This document shows, piece after piece, positions 24,902-33,145 of a stretch of DNA of 64,000 nucleotides. Source of the DNA: Verrucomicrobiaceae bacterium. Lineage in GTDB: Bacteria; Verrucomicrobiota; Verrucomicrobiia; Verrucomicrobiales; Verrucomicrobiaceae. Numbering within the stretch: the stretch's first letter is position 1; every line of letters starts with the position of its first letter. Location of the stretch: NCBI GenBank assembly GCA_027484445.1, contig JAIXSY010000057.1:1-64000 (forward strand), written 5' to 3'. The translations under genes and the position numbers were made by a program. The notes beneath the pieces are model-generated. The model ran no database searches and had not been told where the DNA came from. It was given only the letters and a program-made list of their open reading frames with translations.

Positions 24902-27900
24902 ATGCCTTTTCCGCGCCTTCTGCGCCTTCCATTGCCCATGCTGCGCGTTCTTCTGCCACTCGTTTCTTTGCTGTCCGGCGTTTGCTGCGCCGCTGAGCCT
25001 CTCAAAGCCCTCCTCATCACCGGTGGCTGCTGCCATGATTACGCGAAGCAGCACCTCGTCATCTCCCAGGGAATCCAAAGCCGCGCGAATGTGCAGGTGG
25101 ATGTCATTTGGACCGACGACAAGTCCACGAACCCGCTGCTGCCAATCTATGACAAGGTGGATTGGGCGAAGGGCTACGACATCATCATCCACGACGAGTG
25201 CGCGGCGAGCATGAACAACAAGGAGACGCTCACCCGCATCCTCGACGCTCACAAAACCATCCCCAGCATCCAGCTTCACTGCGCCATGCACAGCTTCCGC
25301 ACGGGCGAGGATCGCTGGTTCAAGCGCCTCGGCCTGCAATCGAACTCCCACGGCCCGCAGGAGCCCATCGCGATCACGTTTGTCGATAAAGAGCACCCCA
25401 TCGTCACCGGCCGTAATCGGGGCATTCCTGCCCCGTCTGAAGGGGGCAAGAATGCCCCCCTTACTCCGCTGGCCGACTGGACCACGATCAAAGAGGAGCT
25501 CTACAACAACGCGAACGTCTTCGACGCCCATCCGCTCGCGATGGGCCGCCAGATGGTCAAAGGCAAGGCCGTGGATGCCATCGTCGCCTGGACGAATGAA
25601 AAAGACGGCGCACGCAGCTTCAGCACGACCATCGGGCACAACACGGAAACCGTCGCCGATGCTCGCTATCTCGATTTGATCACGCGTGGCCTGCTTTGGG
25701 CCTGTGACAAGCTCACGCCGGAGTATCTGACGCCGTTCAAAGGGCAGAACAAGGTGACGTTTGTGCCCGCTAAGGCGGCACAGCCGCCAATTTCAGATTC
25801 CAAATCTCAAATTTCAAATTTACTGCGTGCCTCGGCGAGCAGCGAGGAGAAGGGAAAGAGCAATTTTGCCTGGAAGGCCGTCGATGGCGATGAAGGCACG
25901 CGCTGGTGTGCTGCCGATGGTTCCAAGCCGCAATCGCTCACGCTGGAGTTGGAAAAGCCGCAGGACCTCACGGGTCTCGAAATCGTCTGGGAGAGCAAAA
26001 ACAACGCCTACCAGCACACCATCGACATCGATGGCAAAAACGTCGTGGCGGCCACCACCGAGAACACCCATGCCTTGCAGGCCAAACAGGCCAAAAAGCT
26101 CGTCATCACCTGCCTGGGCACGAATCAAGGCGGCTGGGCCAGCATTCGCGAGGTGCGGCTGAAAGGCCCCGGCATCGTGGCGCTGACCGCCAAGCCGTCC
26201 GACAAGTCAGACCCGTCCGAAAAAACGGACTACTCGAAGAGCGGAAATGTTCCCCCGCGCATCGTGAAGCTCACGCCGGAGGAGGAAGCCGCCATTTTGA
26301 AGGACGTGAAGGTCGCCGAGGGCTTTGAGGTCACGCTGTTCGCGAATAGCGCTGCGGCGAACTACCCGGTCTTCGTCGCTGCGGAGCCGGATGGCACGCT
26401 TTACGTCTCCTCGGATGGCAACGGCTCGCTGGGCCGCAATCCGAAGCGCGGTCGCGTCATCCGCCTGCGTGATCTCGATGGCGATGGTCGTGCCGATGAG
26501 ACGAAGGTCTTCTGCGAGGTCGATGCGCCGCGCGGGCTCGTGTGGGATCACGACCGGCTTTACCTCGTGCATCCGCCGCACCTCAGCGAGTTCATTGATG
26601 CCGATCACGACGGCGTCGCCGAGAAGCAAAACATCCTCGTGAAGGACATCGCATTCGGTTACAAAGACCGCCCCGCTGATCACACCACGAACGGCCTCAG
26701 CCTCGGCATCGACGGCTGGCTTTACATCGCCGGTGGTGATTTCGGCTTCATGAAGGCCACTGGCACCGATGGCAAGACGCTCCAGCATCGCGGCGGCGGC
26801 ATCATCCGCGTGCGGCCCGACGGCACCGGCCTCGAAATCTACTCCACCGGCACGCGCAACATCCTCGAGGTCGCCATCAGCCCGCTGATGGACATGTTCG
26901 CCCGCGACAACACCAACGACGGCGGTGGCTGGAACGTGCGCTTCCACCACTTCACCGGCCTCGACGACCACGGCTACCCGCGCCTCTACAAGAACTTCAA
27001 CAATGAGTGCATCCAGCCCCTCGCCGACTACGGCGGCGGCAGCGGTTGCGGCGCGGTTTACATCGACGAACCCGGCTTCGGCGCTTGGAACAACGCCCCC
27101 TTCACCTGCGACTGGGGCAGCGGCGCTCTCTGGCATCATCAGGTGAAGCCCAAAGGCGCGACGTTTGAAGAAACCCGCAAGCCCGAGCCCTTCATCAAAA
27201 TGACCCGCCCCACCGACGCCGATGTCGATGGCCTGAGCCGCGTCTATTGCGCCAGTTGGAAAGGCGCGACGTTTGATTGGGCAGGACCGGATGTCGGTTA
27301 CATCGTGCAGGTGAAGCCCAAGGGATTTAAAGCGGAGCCGTTGCCGGACTTCGCGAAGGCGAAGGATGAGGAACTGGTGAAGGTGCTGGAGTCCGCGAGC
27401 AATCGCCGGAGGATGGAGGCGCAGAGGGAGTTGGTGAGGAGGCAGTTCGCGAGAAAAGTGTTCGATATCCCACAGCAGGAGATGACCGTGAAGTTGTTTG
27501 CTGACTCGACAAAGAATGCGGCTTCAAGAGTGGCTGCTTTAAACTCTCTCGTCCCGATCACTTGGGGCAATGGCAAGACCAACATTCCAGTCATCAATGA
27601 TCAGGCCATTCACATCCTTCGTCGGCTGGCAACCACCTATGTATTGCCGTCTGACAAAGGGTTCATTGAGCTGCCTTTGGGTTCCGAAGTCCAAAGCGAA
27701 ATCTTTGAGAAGTGGTTCACCGAAGGCGGACCTGATGTGCGTCACCAAGTTCTGCACTACAGGTTCCAATGCATCGACAAAGGTGTGCATGTAAAGATCC
27801 TAGCTAAAGCAATTCCGCACTATTTGAGTCTCTGTGATGAGGCGGATTTTGTTTTTCTTAAATCGATGGTTCGACTGGCTGCCAAGGATGTCCTCACATT

Positions 27901-29536
27901 CCCAGAGGAGTCGCTGAGGGCTACAGAAGAGGCCGAATGGAAGAAGGCGCAGGAAAGTTCTGTTCTTGCCGACTTTGAGCATGGCCGATACATGCAAAAG
28001 TTAGTGGTTCGCCGAATGTTCGTGGAAGAGTTCAGCAAGGCGTTGATCTCAGTCACAGACGATTCAAGCAGCACTGCGCAGTCGAAAAGCATGGCCGTGC
28101 GCCTGTGCGCCGAGATTCACTGTTCCGAAGTCGTCTCCGGTCTCATCGAGCGTCTCGGCAAAGCCACGGACCCCGCTTTGCGCCAAGGCATCCTCGCGGC
28201 GCTGTGCCGACTGCATTTCAAGGAAGGTGAGTGGAAGGGCGATTCGTGGGGCACGCGGCCGGACACGCGGGGGCCGTATTACCAGCCGGAGGCCTGGAGC
28301 GAGACGCCGAAGATCGCCGTGGCGCTGAAGGACGCGCTGGCAAAGGCCTCGCCGGAGGAAGCCGCCTTTGTGGTGAAGGAGCTGAACCGCAACCGCATCC
28401 AGTTCAACGAGGCGCAGCAGCGGATTTTGGAGCTGGCTAAAAAGGACCCGAAGGTGCTGCCGGAACTGGCGGCGCAGATGGCGGGTGCTGAGGAGATTCC
28501 GGCGGAGGCCGTGCCGCTGCTGGTGGGCTTGCTCCGTAATGGGGGCATTCCTGCCCCCTCTGATGCGGGGGCCAAGAATGGCCCCACTACTCTGGCTCAA
28601 GCCATCACCGCCCTCGCGAAAACCGACAGCGCCGACGGCGTCTCCGCCACCTTGGCCGCCCTGGAGCCTCTCAAGAAGCTCCCGGACTCCGGCAAAGACT
28701 ACGAGGCCGCTTTGGCCGCCTTTTTGAATGCCCCGAAGCTCGAAAACCACCACCAGCTCATCGAGCAGATCGCCGAGAAGGCCGAGTGGCCGGTGTCGAT
28801 GTATGCCAATGCCGCCTTGTTGAACCTCGCGAACCGCAAAACGGGCAGCCCCGAGTCCATCCAGCTCACGCAGAAGGCGCTCGACAAAGGTTGGGCCGAT
28901 CCGAAGCACCGCAAGCTCATCATCGACGCCATCAGCGCCTCCAAGCACATGCCCAGCGCCGCCAAAGTGCTCGCAGCGCTCGATGATCCCGATGCCGAGG
29001 TCAAAGGCGCTGCCGAACGCGCCGCGAAGGCCATGCGCATCACCAAGATCGAGGACAAAACACCCAAGCTCATGACCTTGAAGCCCGAGGAGGCCCTCGC
29101 CGCCGTTTTGAAGGAAAAAGGCGACATCGCCCTCGGCGAGCAAATCTTCACCAAAGCCACCTGCGTGGCCTGCCACACCGTGAAGGAGACCGAAGCCCAA
29201 AAAGGCCCCTACCTCGGCAACATCGCCCAAACCTACAAGCGCCCCGATCTGGCCCAAAACATCCTCGACCCGAACAAAACCATCGCCCAAGGCTTCGCCA
29301 GTGAGATGATCACCCTGAAGGACGGCACCCAGCAGATGGGCTTCATCACCCTCGAAGGCGCGAACGAGGTCAAACTCCGCAACATCGCCTCCCAAGAGTT
29401 CACCTTCAAAACGGCGGATATCAAAGAGCGCCAAAAGCTCCCCATGAGCATGATGCCGCCCGGCCTGATGATGAACTTCACCGTGAAGGAATTCGCGAGC
29501 CTGCTCGATTACCTCGAGTCGCTGGTGAAGAAGTGA
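24902..29536 (+). CDS. PVC-type ThuA / discoidin-like / dehydrogenase / HEAT / cytochrome c multidomain protein
   Basis: 1,544 residues with an N-terminal signal peptide (a second Met at codon 13 is equally possible), so exported. Domains in order: ThuA-like (about 30-270, starting LKALLITGGCCHDYAKQH), a carbohydrate-binding discoidin-like region (about 305-420), a membrane-bound dehydrogenase-type propeller (about 460-830), HEAT-like repeats (about 850-1390), and a C-terminal haem domain with CVACH (Cys1421, Cys1424, His1425). Large proteins of this plan are expanded in Planctomycetes and Verrucomicrobia and are thought to oxidise sugars in the periplasm. Oddities: two in-frame palindromic elements (codons about 171-188 and 1212-1230), an AT-rich in-frame tract (about 296-307) and an AT-richer block (about 877-1063). 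Confidence 0.9.
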   Translation: MPFPRLLRLPLPMLRVLLPLVSLLSGVCCAAEPLKALLITGGCCHDYAKQHLVISQGIQSRANVQVDVIWTDDKSTNPLLPIYDKVDWAKGYDIIIHDECAASMNNKETLTRILDAHKTIPSIQLHCAMHSFRTGEDRWFKRLGLQSNSHGPQEPIAITFVDKEHPIVTGRNRGIPAPSEGGKNAPLTPLADWTTIKEELYNNANVFDAHPLAMGRQMVKGKAVDAIVAWTNEKDGARSFSTTIGHNTETVADARYLDLITRGLLWACDKLTPEYLTPFKGQNKVTFVPAKAAQPPISDSKSQISNLLRASASSEEKGKSNFAWKAVDGDEGTRWCAADGSKPQSLTLELEKPQDLTGLEIVWESKNNAYQHTIDIDGKNVVAATTENTHALQAKQAKKLVITCLGTNQGGWASIREVRLKGPGIVALTAKPSDKSDPSEKTDYSKSGNVPPRIVKLTPEEEAAILKDVKVAEGFEVTLFANSAAANYPVFVAAEPDGTLYVSSDGNGSLGRNPKRGRVIRLRDLDGDGRADETKVFCEVDAPRGLVWDHDRLYLVHPPHLSEFIDADHDGVAEKQNILVKDIAFGYKDRPADHTTNGLSLGIDGWLYIAGGDFGFMKATGTDGKTLQHRGGGIIRVRPDGTGLEIYSTGTRNILEVAISPLMDMFARDNTNDGGGWNVRFHHFTGLDDHGYPRLYKNFNNECIQPLADYGGGSGCGAVYIDEPGFGAWNNAPFTCDWGSGALWHHQVKPKGATFEETRKPEPFIKMTRPTDADVDGLSRVYCASWKGATFDWAGPDVGYIVQVKPKGFKAEPLPDFAKAKDEELVKVLESASNRRRMEAQRELVRRQFARKVFDIPQQEMTVKLFADSTKNAASRVAALNSLVPITWGNGKTNIPVINDQAIHILRRLATTYVLPSDKGFIELPLGSEVQSEIFEKWFTEGGPDVRHQVLHYRFQCIDKGVHVKILAKAIPHYLSLCDEADFVFLKSMVRLAAKDVLTFPEESLRATEEAEWKKAQESSVLADFEHGRYMQKLVVRRMFVEEFSKALISVTDDSSSTAQSKSMAVRLCAEIHCSEVVSGLIERLGKATDPALRQGILAALCRLHFKEGEWKGDSWGTRPDTRGPYYQPEAWSETPKIAVALKDALAKASPEEAAFVVKELNRNRIQFNEAQQRILELAKKDPKVLPELAAQMAGAEEIPAEAVPLLVGLLRNGGIPAPSDAGAKNGPTTLAQAITALAKTDSADGVSATLAALEPLKKLPDSGKDYEAALAAFLNAPKLENHHQLIEQIAEKAEWPVSMYANAALLNLANRKTGSPESIQLTQKALDKGWADPKHRKLIIDAISASKHMPSAAKVLAALDDPDAEVKGAAERAAKAMRITKIEDKTPKLMTLKPEEALAAVLKEKGDIALGEQIFTKATCVACHTVKETEAQKGPYLGNIAQTYKRPDLAQNILDPNKTIAQGFASEMITLKDGTQQMGFITLEGANEVKLRNIASQEFTFKTADIKERQKLPMSMMPPGLMMNFTVKEFASLLDYLESLVKK
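25413..25466 (+). repeat. in-frame double-hairpin palindromic element, copy 1
   Basis: 54 bases inside the coding sequence. Hairpin one is CGGGGCA/TGCCCCG around loop TTCC (25418-25435); hairpin two is GGGGGCA/TGCCCCC around loop AGAA (25442-25459). The element starts with GTAAT and ends with TTACTC. It encodes the peptide GIPAPSEGGKNAPL within the ThuA-like domain. The second copy is at 28536-28592. Confidence 0.8.
25789..25822 (+). repeat. AT-rich in-frame tract of TTTCAAAT-like units
   Basis: A 34-base stretch built from near-repeats of TTTCAGAT/CAAATCTC/AATTTCAAAT inside a GC-rich gene, encoding ISDSKSQISN. It separates the ThuA-like domain from the discoidin-like domain. It looks like an inserted simple or interspersed repeat that kept the reading frame; the origin is inferred from composition only. 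Confidence 0.5.
28536..28592 (+). repeat. in-frame double-hairpin palindromic element, copy 2
   Basis: 57 bases with the same architecture as copy 1. Hairpin one is GGGGGCA/TGCCCCC around TTCC (28541-28558); hairpin two is GGGGCCA/TGGCCCC around AGAA (28568-28585). It begins GTAAT and ends ACTACTC. It is in the same reading frame as copy 1, encodes GGIPAPSDAGAKNGP and lies between HEAT-like repeats. The stem differences from copy 1 are compensated on the opposite arm. Confidence 0.8.
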
Positions 29537-29541
29537 TTGGT

Positions 29542-29570
29542 TCGATCCGCTCTAGCACGATGCGGATCGA
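29542..29570. terminator. inverted repeat between convergent genes
   Basis: TCGATCCGC (29542-29550) and GCGGATCGA (29562-29570) form a perfect 9-bp stem with an 11-base loop, six bases after the stop of the multidomain gene and before the convergent epimerase end. There is no T-run on either side, so it may stabilise or end both transcripts, but this is not certain. Confidence 0.45.
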
Positions 29571-29591
29571 CACCTGACCGCACGGATGCCT

Positions 29592-30554
29592 TCAGGCCGA
29601 TGTTTGGGTGTCTCGGTAAAACTGCAGCGTGTGCCGAAGTCCTTCTTGCCAACTGACTTGAGGATCGTAGGCCAAGCGGGCACGTGCTGCGGAAAGATCG
29701 GCAGCTGAATGTCGAATGTCGCCCGTGCGCGTGGGCTCGTGCTTGGGAGCAAGCGACTGGCCCGTGAGATGATTCAATTCGTGGATGAGATCGAGCAGCG
29801 TGACACTTTGCCCACCAGCGATGTTGAAGACCTGCCCAGCGACTTCTTGAGCGGGACGCTGAGCGGCCAAAAGATTCGCTGCGACCACATTATCGATGTA
29901 GGCAAAGTCACGGGATTGGAGTCCGTCACCAAAAATCGTCGGGATTTCACCGCGCAGCATCATGGTGCAAAAGCGCGCAATGACGCCCGAGTAAGGGGAA
30001 TTGAAGCTCTGCCGTGGACCAAACACATTGAAGTAGCGAAGAGCCACCGTTTCCAAACCGAAGAGCTGATGAAACATCTGCCCATAGCGCTCTGACGCGT
30101 ACTTTTGAAGGCCATATGGCGAGAGCGGCAACACTGGATGAGATTCGTGTTTCAGCGGAGCTTCGGTGTCACCGTAGATTGCAGCCGATGAGGCAAAGAC
30201 AAAGCGACGAACACCCGCATCGCGTGCAGCCACCAGCAAAGCCAGGGATGACTCCAGATTGACCCGATTGCTCTCCAGAGGCTGAGCCACGGATTGAGGC
30301 ACTGAAGCAATCGCTGCCTGATGAAAAACCCAATCGCAGCCTTCGATGAGTTTTTTGACAAGGGGAGCATCGGACACACAGCCCTGCACAAAATCGAAAT
30401 CAGCATTGCCCGTCGCCCAAGCTAGATTGTTCAAGCTTCCGGTGCTCAGGTCATCCAAAATCGTGACTCGAGCCCCTTGCCTAGCCAGGGCCTCTGCTAA
30501 ATGACCTCCAATGAACCCTGCGCCGCCAGTGATGAGAGCCTTGATTGTTTTCAT
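29592..30554 (-). CDS. NAD-dependent sugar-nucleotide epimerase (GalE/WbpP-like)
   Basis: 320 residues of the extended short-chain dehydrogenase family. The NAD-binding GGAGFIG is at 10-16, the acidic ribose-binding DDLSTGS at about 34-40, catalytic SSAAIYG with Ser122/Ser123, and YGLQK with Tyr147 and Lys151. Segments such as ALRYFNVFGPRQ and SRDFAYIDNVV are typical of UDP-glucose and UDP-GlcNAc 4-epimerases. It probably supplies a nucleotide sugar for the envelope polysaccharides, although it stands alone. Exact substrate is not determined by the visible motifs. Confidence 0.88.
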   Translation of the reverse strand: MKTIKALITGGAGFIGGHLAEALARQGARVTILDDLSTGSLNNLAWATGNADFDFVQGCVSDAPLVKKLIEGCDWVFHQAAIASVPQSVAQPLESNRVNLESSLALLVAARDAGVRRFVFASSAAIYGDTEAPLKHESHPVLPLSPYGLQKYASERYGQMFHQLFGLETVALRYFNVFGPRQSFNSPYSGVIARFCTMMLRGEIPTIFGDGLQSRDFAYIDNVVAANLLAAQRPAQEVAGQVFNIAGGQSVTLLDLIHELNHLTGQSLAPKHEPTRTGDIRHSAADLSAARARLAYDPQVSWQEGLRHTLQFYRDTQTSA

Positions 30555-30719
30555 GTGTTAAATTTGAATTTCTTTCCATGGCGCTGGGCCGTCGTTTTGG
30601 CAAATGAGCGCTAGCTTCAAGATTGTGATCCGCTGACTGCTTGACGCAAGGCAGCCTGCGACTACTGCGAAGAGGTGTCGAATCCTCCCGAAGATCCACT
30701 TTCTATTCCTCAGCATGGC

Positions 30720-31574
30720 ATGATGCTGCGCGTGCGACATGTCACGCGCTTCATTTATGAAGGTGAGGCTCTGGAGAGTTACAATGATGTGCGTCTGCGC
30801 CCCGTGTCTGATCCCTTGCAGCGTTGCATGACTTACCAACTGCGCACAACCCCTGAAACAAAGATTGCGACGCATTACGACTTTTACCAAAATCAGGTCG
30901 ATCACTTTGAGCTACACACACCACACAGTCTTCTCGAAATCGAATCCATCGCCGAAGTCGAAACGCGTGGAGACAAACGTGGCGCTCCTCCGAGTGGTGT
31001 GCCGTTGGCTGCCCTGAATGACCCTTTGGTCAAAGATCCCTATTTTGATTTTGTAGTAGAGTCTCGTTACGTGACACAGAACGTGGCCATCTGGCGGGAG
31101 GCGATTGATGTTTTGGGTGGGCCGGTGAGTGACCTCTGGGCTGCTGCCCTACGATTGGGCAAACATGTGCACAGCAGCTTTGCCTACGATCCCGATTGGA
31201 CGCATGTGCACACCGATGCTGCCTCGGCGCTAAAAGATCGACGCGGCGTCTGCCAGGACTACGCTCATGTGATGCTTTCCTTTTGCCGCAGCCAAGGCAT
31301 CCCTGCCCGCTACGTGAGCGGTTACTTTTTCAATGGCAAGACGGGTGATGAAAATGAGGCTTCACACGCTTGGGTAGAGATTTTTGTGCCTCATTTTGGC
31401 TGGAAGGCCTGGGACCCCACCCACAACCGCGAAGCTGACCCGCGCTACATCAAGTTGGCCATCGGACGCGACTACGGTGACATTCGTCCAGTCAGTGGAA
31501 CCTACCGTGGGAAGAGCACCCGCCAGATGGAGGTCATTGTGCAAATCCGCGAGATCAGCCAATCCCAACCCTAA
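30720..31574 (+). CDS. transglutaminase-like cysteine protease family protein
   Basis: 285 residues from the ATG at 30720; a GTG at 30675 would add 15. The N-terminal Bact_transglu_N beta domain (MMLRVRHVTRFIYEGEALE, SYNDVRLRP) is followed by the transglutaminase core with Cys178 in RRGVCQDYAHVML, His216 in EASHAWVEIF and Asp232 in KAWDPTHN. The triad is complete. No signal peptide, so cytosolic. Members are often predicted proteases or amidases, some next to alpha-E/circularly permuted ATP-grasp genes, which are not present here. Followed after 18 bases by a glutaredoxin gene. Confidence 0.85.
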   Translation: MMLRVRHVTRFIYEGEALESYNDVRLRPVSDPLQRCMTYQLRTTPETKIATHYDFYQNQVDHFELHTPHSLLEIESIAEVETRGDKRGAPPSGVPLAALNDPLVKDPYFDFVVESRYVTQNVAIWREAIDVLGGPVSDLWAAALRLGKHVHSSFAYDPDWTHVHTDAASALKDRRGVCQDYAHVMLSFCRSQGIPARYVSGYFFNGKTGDENEASHAWVEIFVPHFGWKAWDPTHNREADPRYIKLAIGRDYGDIRPVSGTYRGKSTRQMEVIVQIREISQSQP

Positions 31575-31592
31575 CCTTTCGAGAATCTTTTC

Positions 31593-31841
31593 ATGCAAAT
31601 CCGACTCTTCATCAAAAGCGGCTGCCCCTGGTGCCACGAAGCAATCGACTGGCTGCAACAGCATGGGCTGACCTTTAGCCTGCTGGATGTAAACCGCGAT
31701 GCCACTGCTCGCGCTGAGATGCTGGCACTGACAGGCCAGACCAAGGCTCCGAGCATTGATGTCGATGGCCAAATCCTCGCTGACTTCGGAGCGGATGAAC
31801 TCGAGGCCTGGTGGAAAGAAAAGAAGCTTCCCCTTCCCTGA
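31593..31841 (+). CDS. glutaredoxin family protein
   Basis: 82 residues, the usual size of a minimal glutaredoxin. The redox site CPWC is at residues 11-14, directly after the first strand, and the cis-Pro loop reads TKAPSIDVDG, followed by ILADFGADELEAWW. It should be a cytosolic dithiol reductant using glutathione or another low-molecular thiol. It lies in a tight plus-strand run between the transglutaminase-like and phospholipase-D genes, five bases before the latter. Confidence 0.88.
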   Translation: MQIRLFIKSGCPWCHEAIDWLQQHGLTFSLLDVNRDATARAEMLALTGQTKAPSIDVDGQILADFGADELEAWWKEKKLPLP

Positions 31842-31846
31842 CCTTC

Positions 31847-33136
31847 ATGACGGCCATGCTGTTTTCCATGGCTGAATGGGGCAAGAGTAGCTTCCTGCAT
31901 AGGCTTCTTCTTGTCATTGCTGCTCAGCTTTGCTTGCCCAGCTGTGTCTTCCATCGTTTGCAGCCAGTGCCCGTTGATCTGCCTGCGGTGACGAGCACAG
32001 CCTTTGCAGCAACAGCCTCCCAACTAGCCCGCGAAACTTGGCGCGAGAATAACCAAGTCACGACCCTAGCCAATGGCGGGCATTTTTTCCCAGCGATGCT
32101 GAAAGCGATGAAAGATGCCAAACATAGCATCACCTGGGAAAACTTTGTCGCAGTGGAAAGTCAGCCCGTGGCTGATTTCACCCAAGTCTTGTGCGAACGA
32201 GCCGCAGCAGGGGTAAAGGTTCATGTCATATTGGATCACTATGGATGCTGCACGTTTGGGGATCGTTATCTCGATGCGATGAAGAAAGCAGGCGTGGAGC
32301 TGCACTGGTATAGCCCATGGCGGCTTCACCATCCACTGGGTTACAATCACCGAACGCACCGGCGTCTTCTCATCATCGACGGGAAAACCGCTTTCATCGG
32401 TGGGGCGGGTTTGGCCTATGCCTGGGACGGTCATGCAGAAGACCCGAGCCGCTGGCGTGACACGATGTATCAGCTGGAGGGCCCGGTGGTGGCCGACCTC
32501 CAGCGCACCTTCAATGACAACTGGCATGAGGTCACAAGAACGACTCTCGAAGGGCAGGCCTACTTCCCCAAGCTCAGCGCGGCGGGGCACAGTCGAGTTC
32601 TCAACATTCCAGGATCGAATCAAGACGGTGCAGAAACCATTGGTTCGCTGTTTAGGTTTGCCATCCGTTCAGCGCGATCTTCGATCGTCATTTCACACGC
32701 CTATTTCATCCCGACCCGTGCCATCGAAAAAGCCCTACTCGACGCCCTAGCAAGAGGCGTGCGGGTGGAAATCTTAGTCCCAGGGAAACACACTGACATG
32801 CCTCTCTGTCCTTGCGTGACTGCACCTGTGCTTCGCCGACTTTTAAAAGCCGGAGCCCAACTGCACCGCTTTGACGCCTGCATGATGCATGGCAAATTGG
32901 TCGTCATTGATGACCAGCTCAGCATCATTGGCTCTGGCAACATCGACCCCCGTTCTTTTTTCATCAATGATGAGAATAACGTCTTTGTCCTATGCGCATC
33001 CTTTGCCCAAGAGCAGCTCAAGATGCATGCCAAGGACCTTGAGCGATCCTCACCCATTGATCCAACGGCCCTCAAGCAGCGTCCTCTGGAGTGGCTCAAA
33101 GGAGCCCTGGGGCGTCTGGTCAAACATCAGCTCTAA
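31847..33136 (+). CDS. phospholipase D/cardiolipin synthase-like lipoprotein
   Basis: 429 residues from the ATG at 31847. The N-terminus is a lipoprotein-like signal with LPSC, giving Cys33. Two PLD domains follow. The second HKD motif is complete: HGKLVVID with His348, Lys350 and Asp355. The first reads HRRLLIID with His171 and Asp178, but Arg173 replaces the Lys. Both are followed by typical strands (AFIGGAGLAYAW; SIIGSGNIDPRSF). The family joins phospholipids to make cardiolipin or acts as a phosphodiesterase. The Lys-to-Arg change could slow catalysis or be neutral. Confidence 0.87.
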   Translation: MTAMLFSMAEWGKSSFLHRLLLVIAAQLCLPSCVFHRLQPVPVDLPAVTSTAFAATASQLARETWRENNQVTTLANGGHFFPAMLKAMKDAKHSITWENFVAVESQPVADFTQVLCERAAAGVKVHVILDHYGCCTFGDRYLDAMKKAGVELHWYSPWRLHHPLGYNHRTHRRLLIIDGKTAFIGGAGLAYAWDGHAEDPSRWRDTMYQLEGPVVADLQRTFNDNWHEVTRTTLEGQAYFPKLSAAGHSRVLNIPGSNQDGAETIGSLFRFAIRSARSSIVISHAYFIPTRAIEKALLDALARGVRVEILVPGKHTDMPLCPCVTAPVLRRLLKAGAQLHRFDACMMHGKLVVIDDQLSIIGSGNIDPRSFFINDENNVFVLCASFAQEQLKMHAKDLERSSPIDPTALKQRPLEWLKGALGRLVKHQL

Positions 33137-33145
33137 TTTGCAGCA

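Noticed and set aside
26207..27139. 310-codon minus-strand frame opposite the dehydrogenase-like domain
   Set aside because: Val/Ala/Asp repeats mirror GC-rich codons of the real gene on the plus strand.
28064..29434. 456-codon open frame on the minus strand opposite the multidomain cytochrome gene
   Set aside because: Exact antisense of a GC-rich coding region; the Gly/Leu/Asp-rich product has no domain features and is a mirror effect of the codon use.
29537..29580. GGTTCGATCC stretch resembling a tRNA T-arm
   Set aside because: No acceptor, D-arm or anticodon arm can be folded around it; explained better by the inverted repeat between convergent genes.
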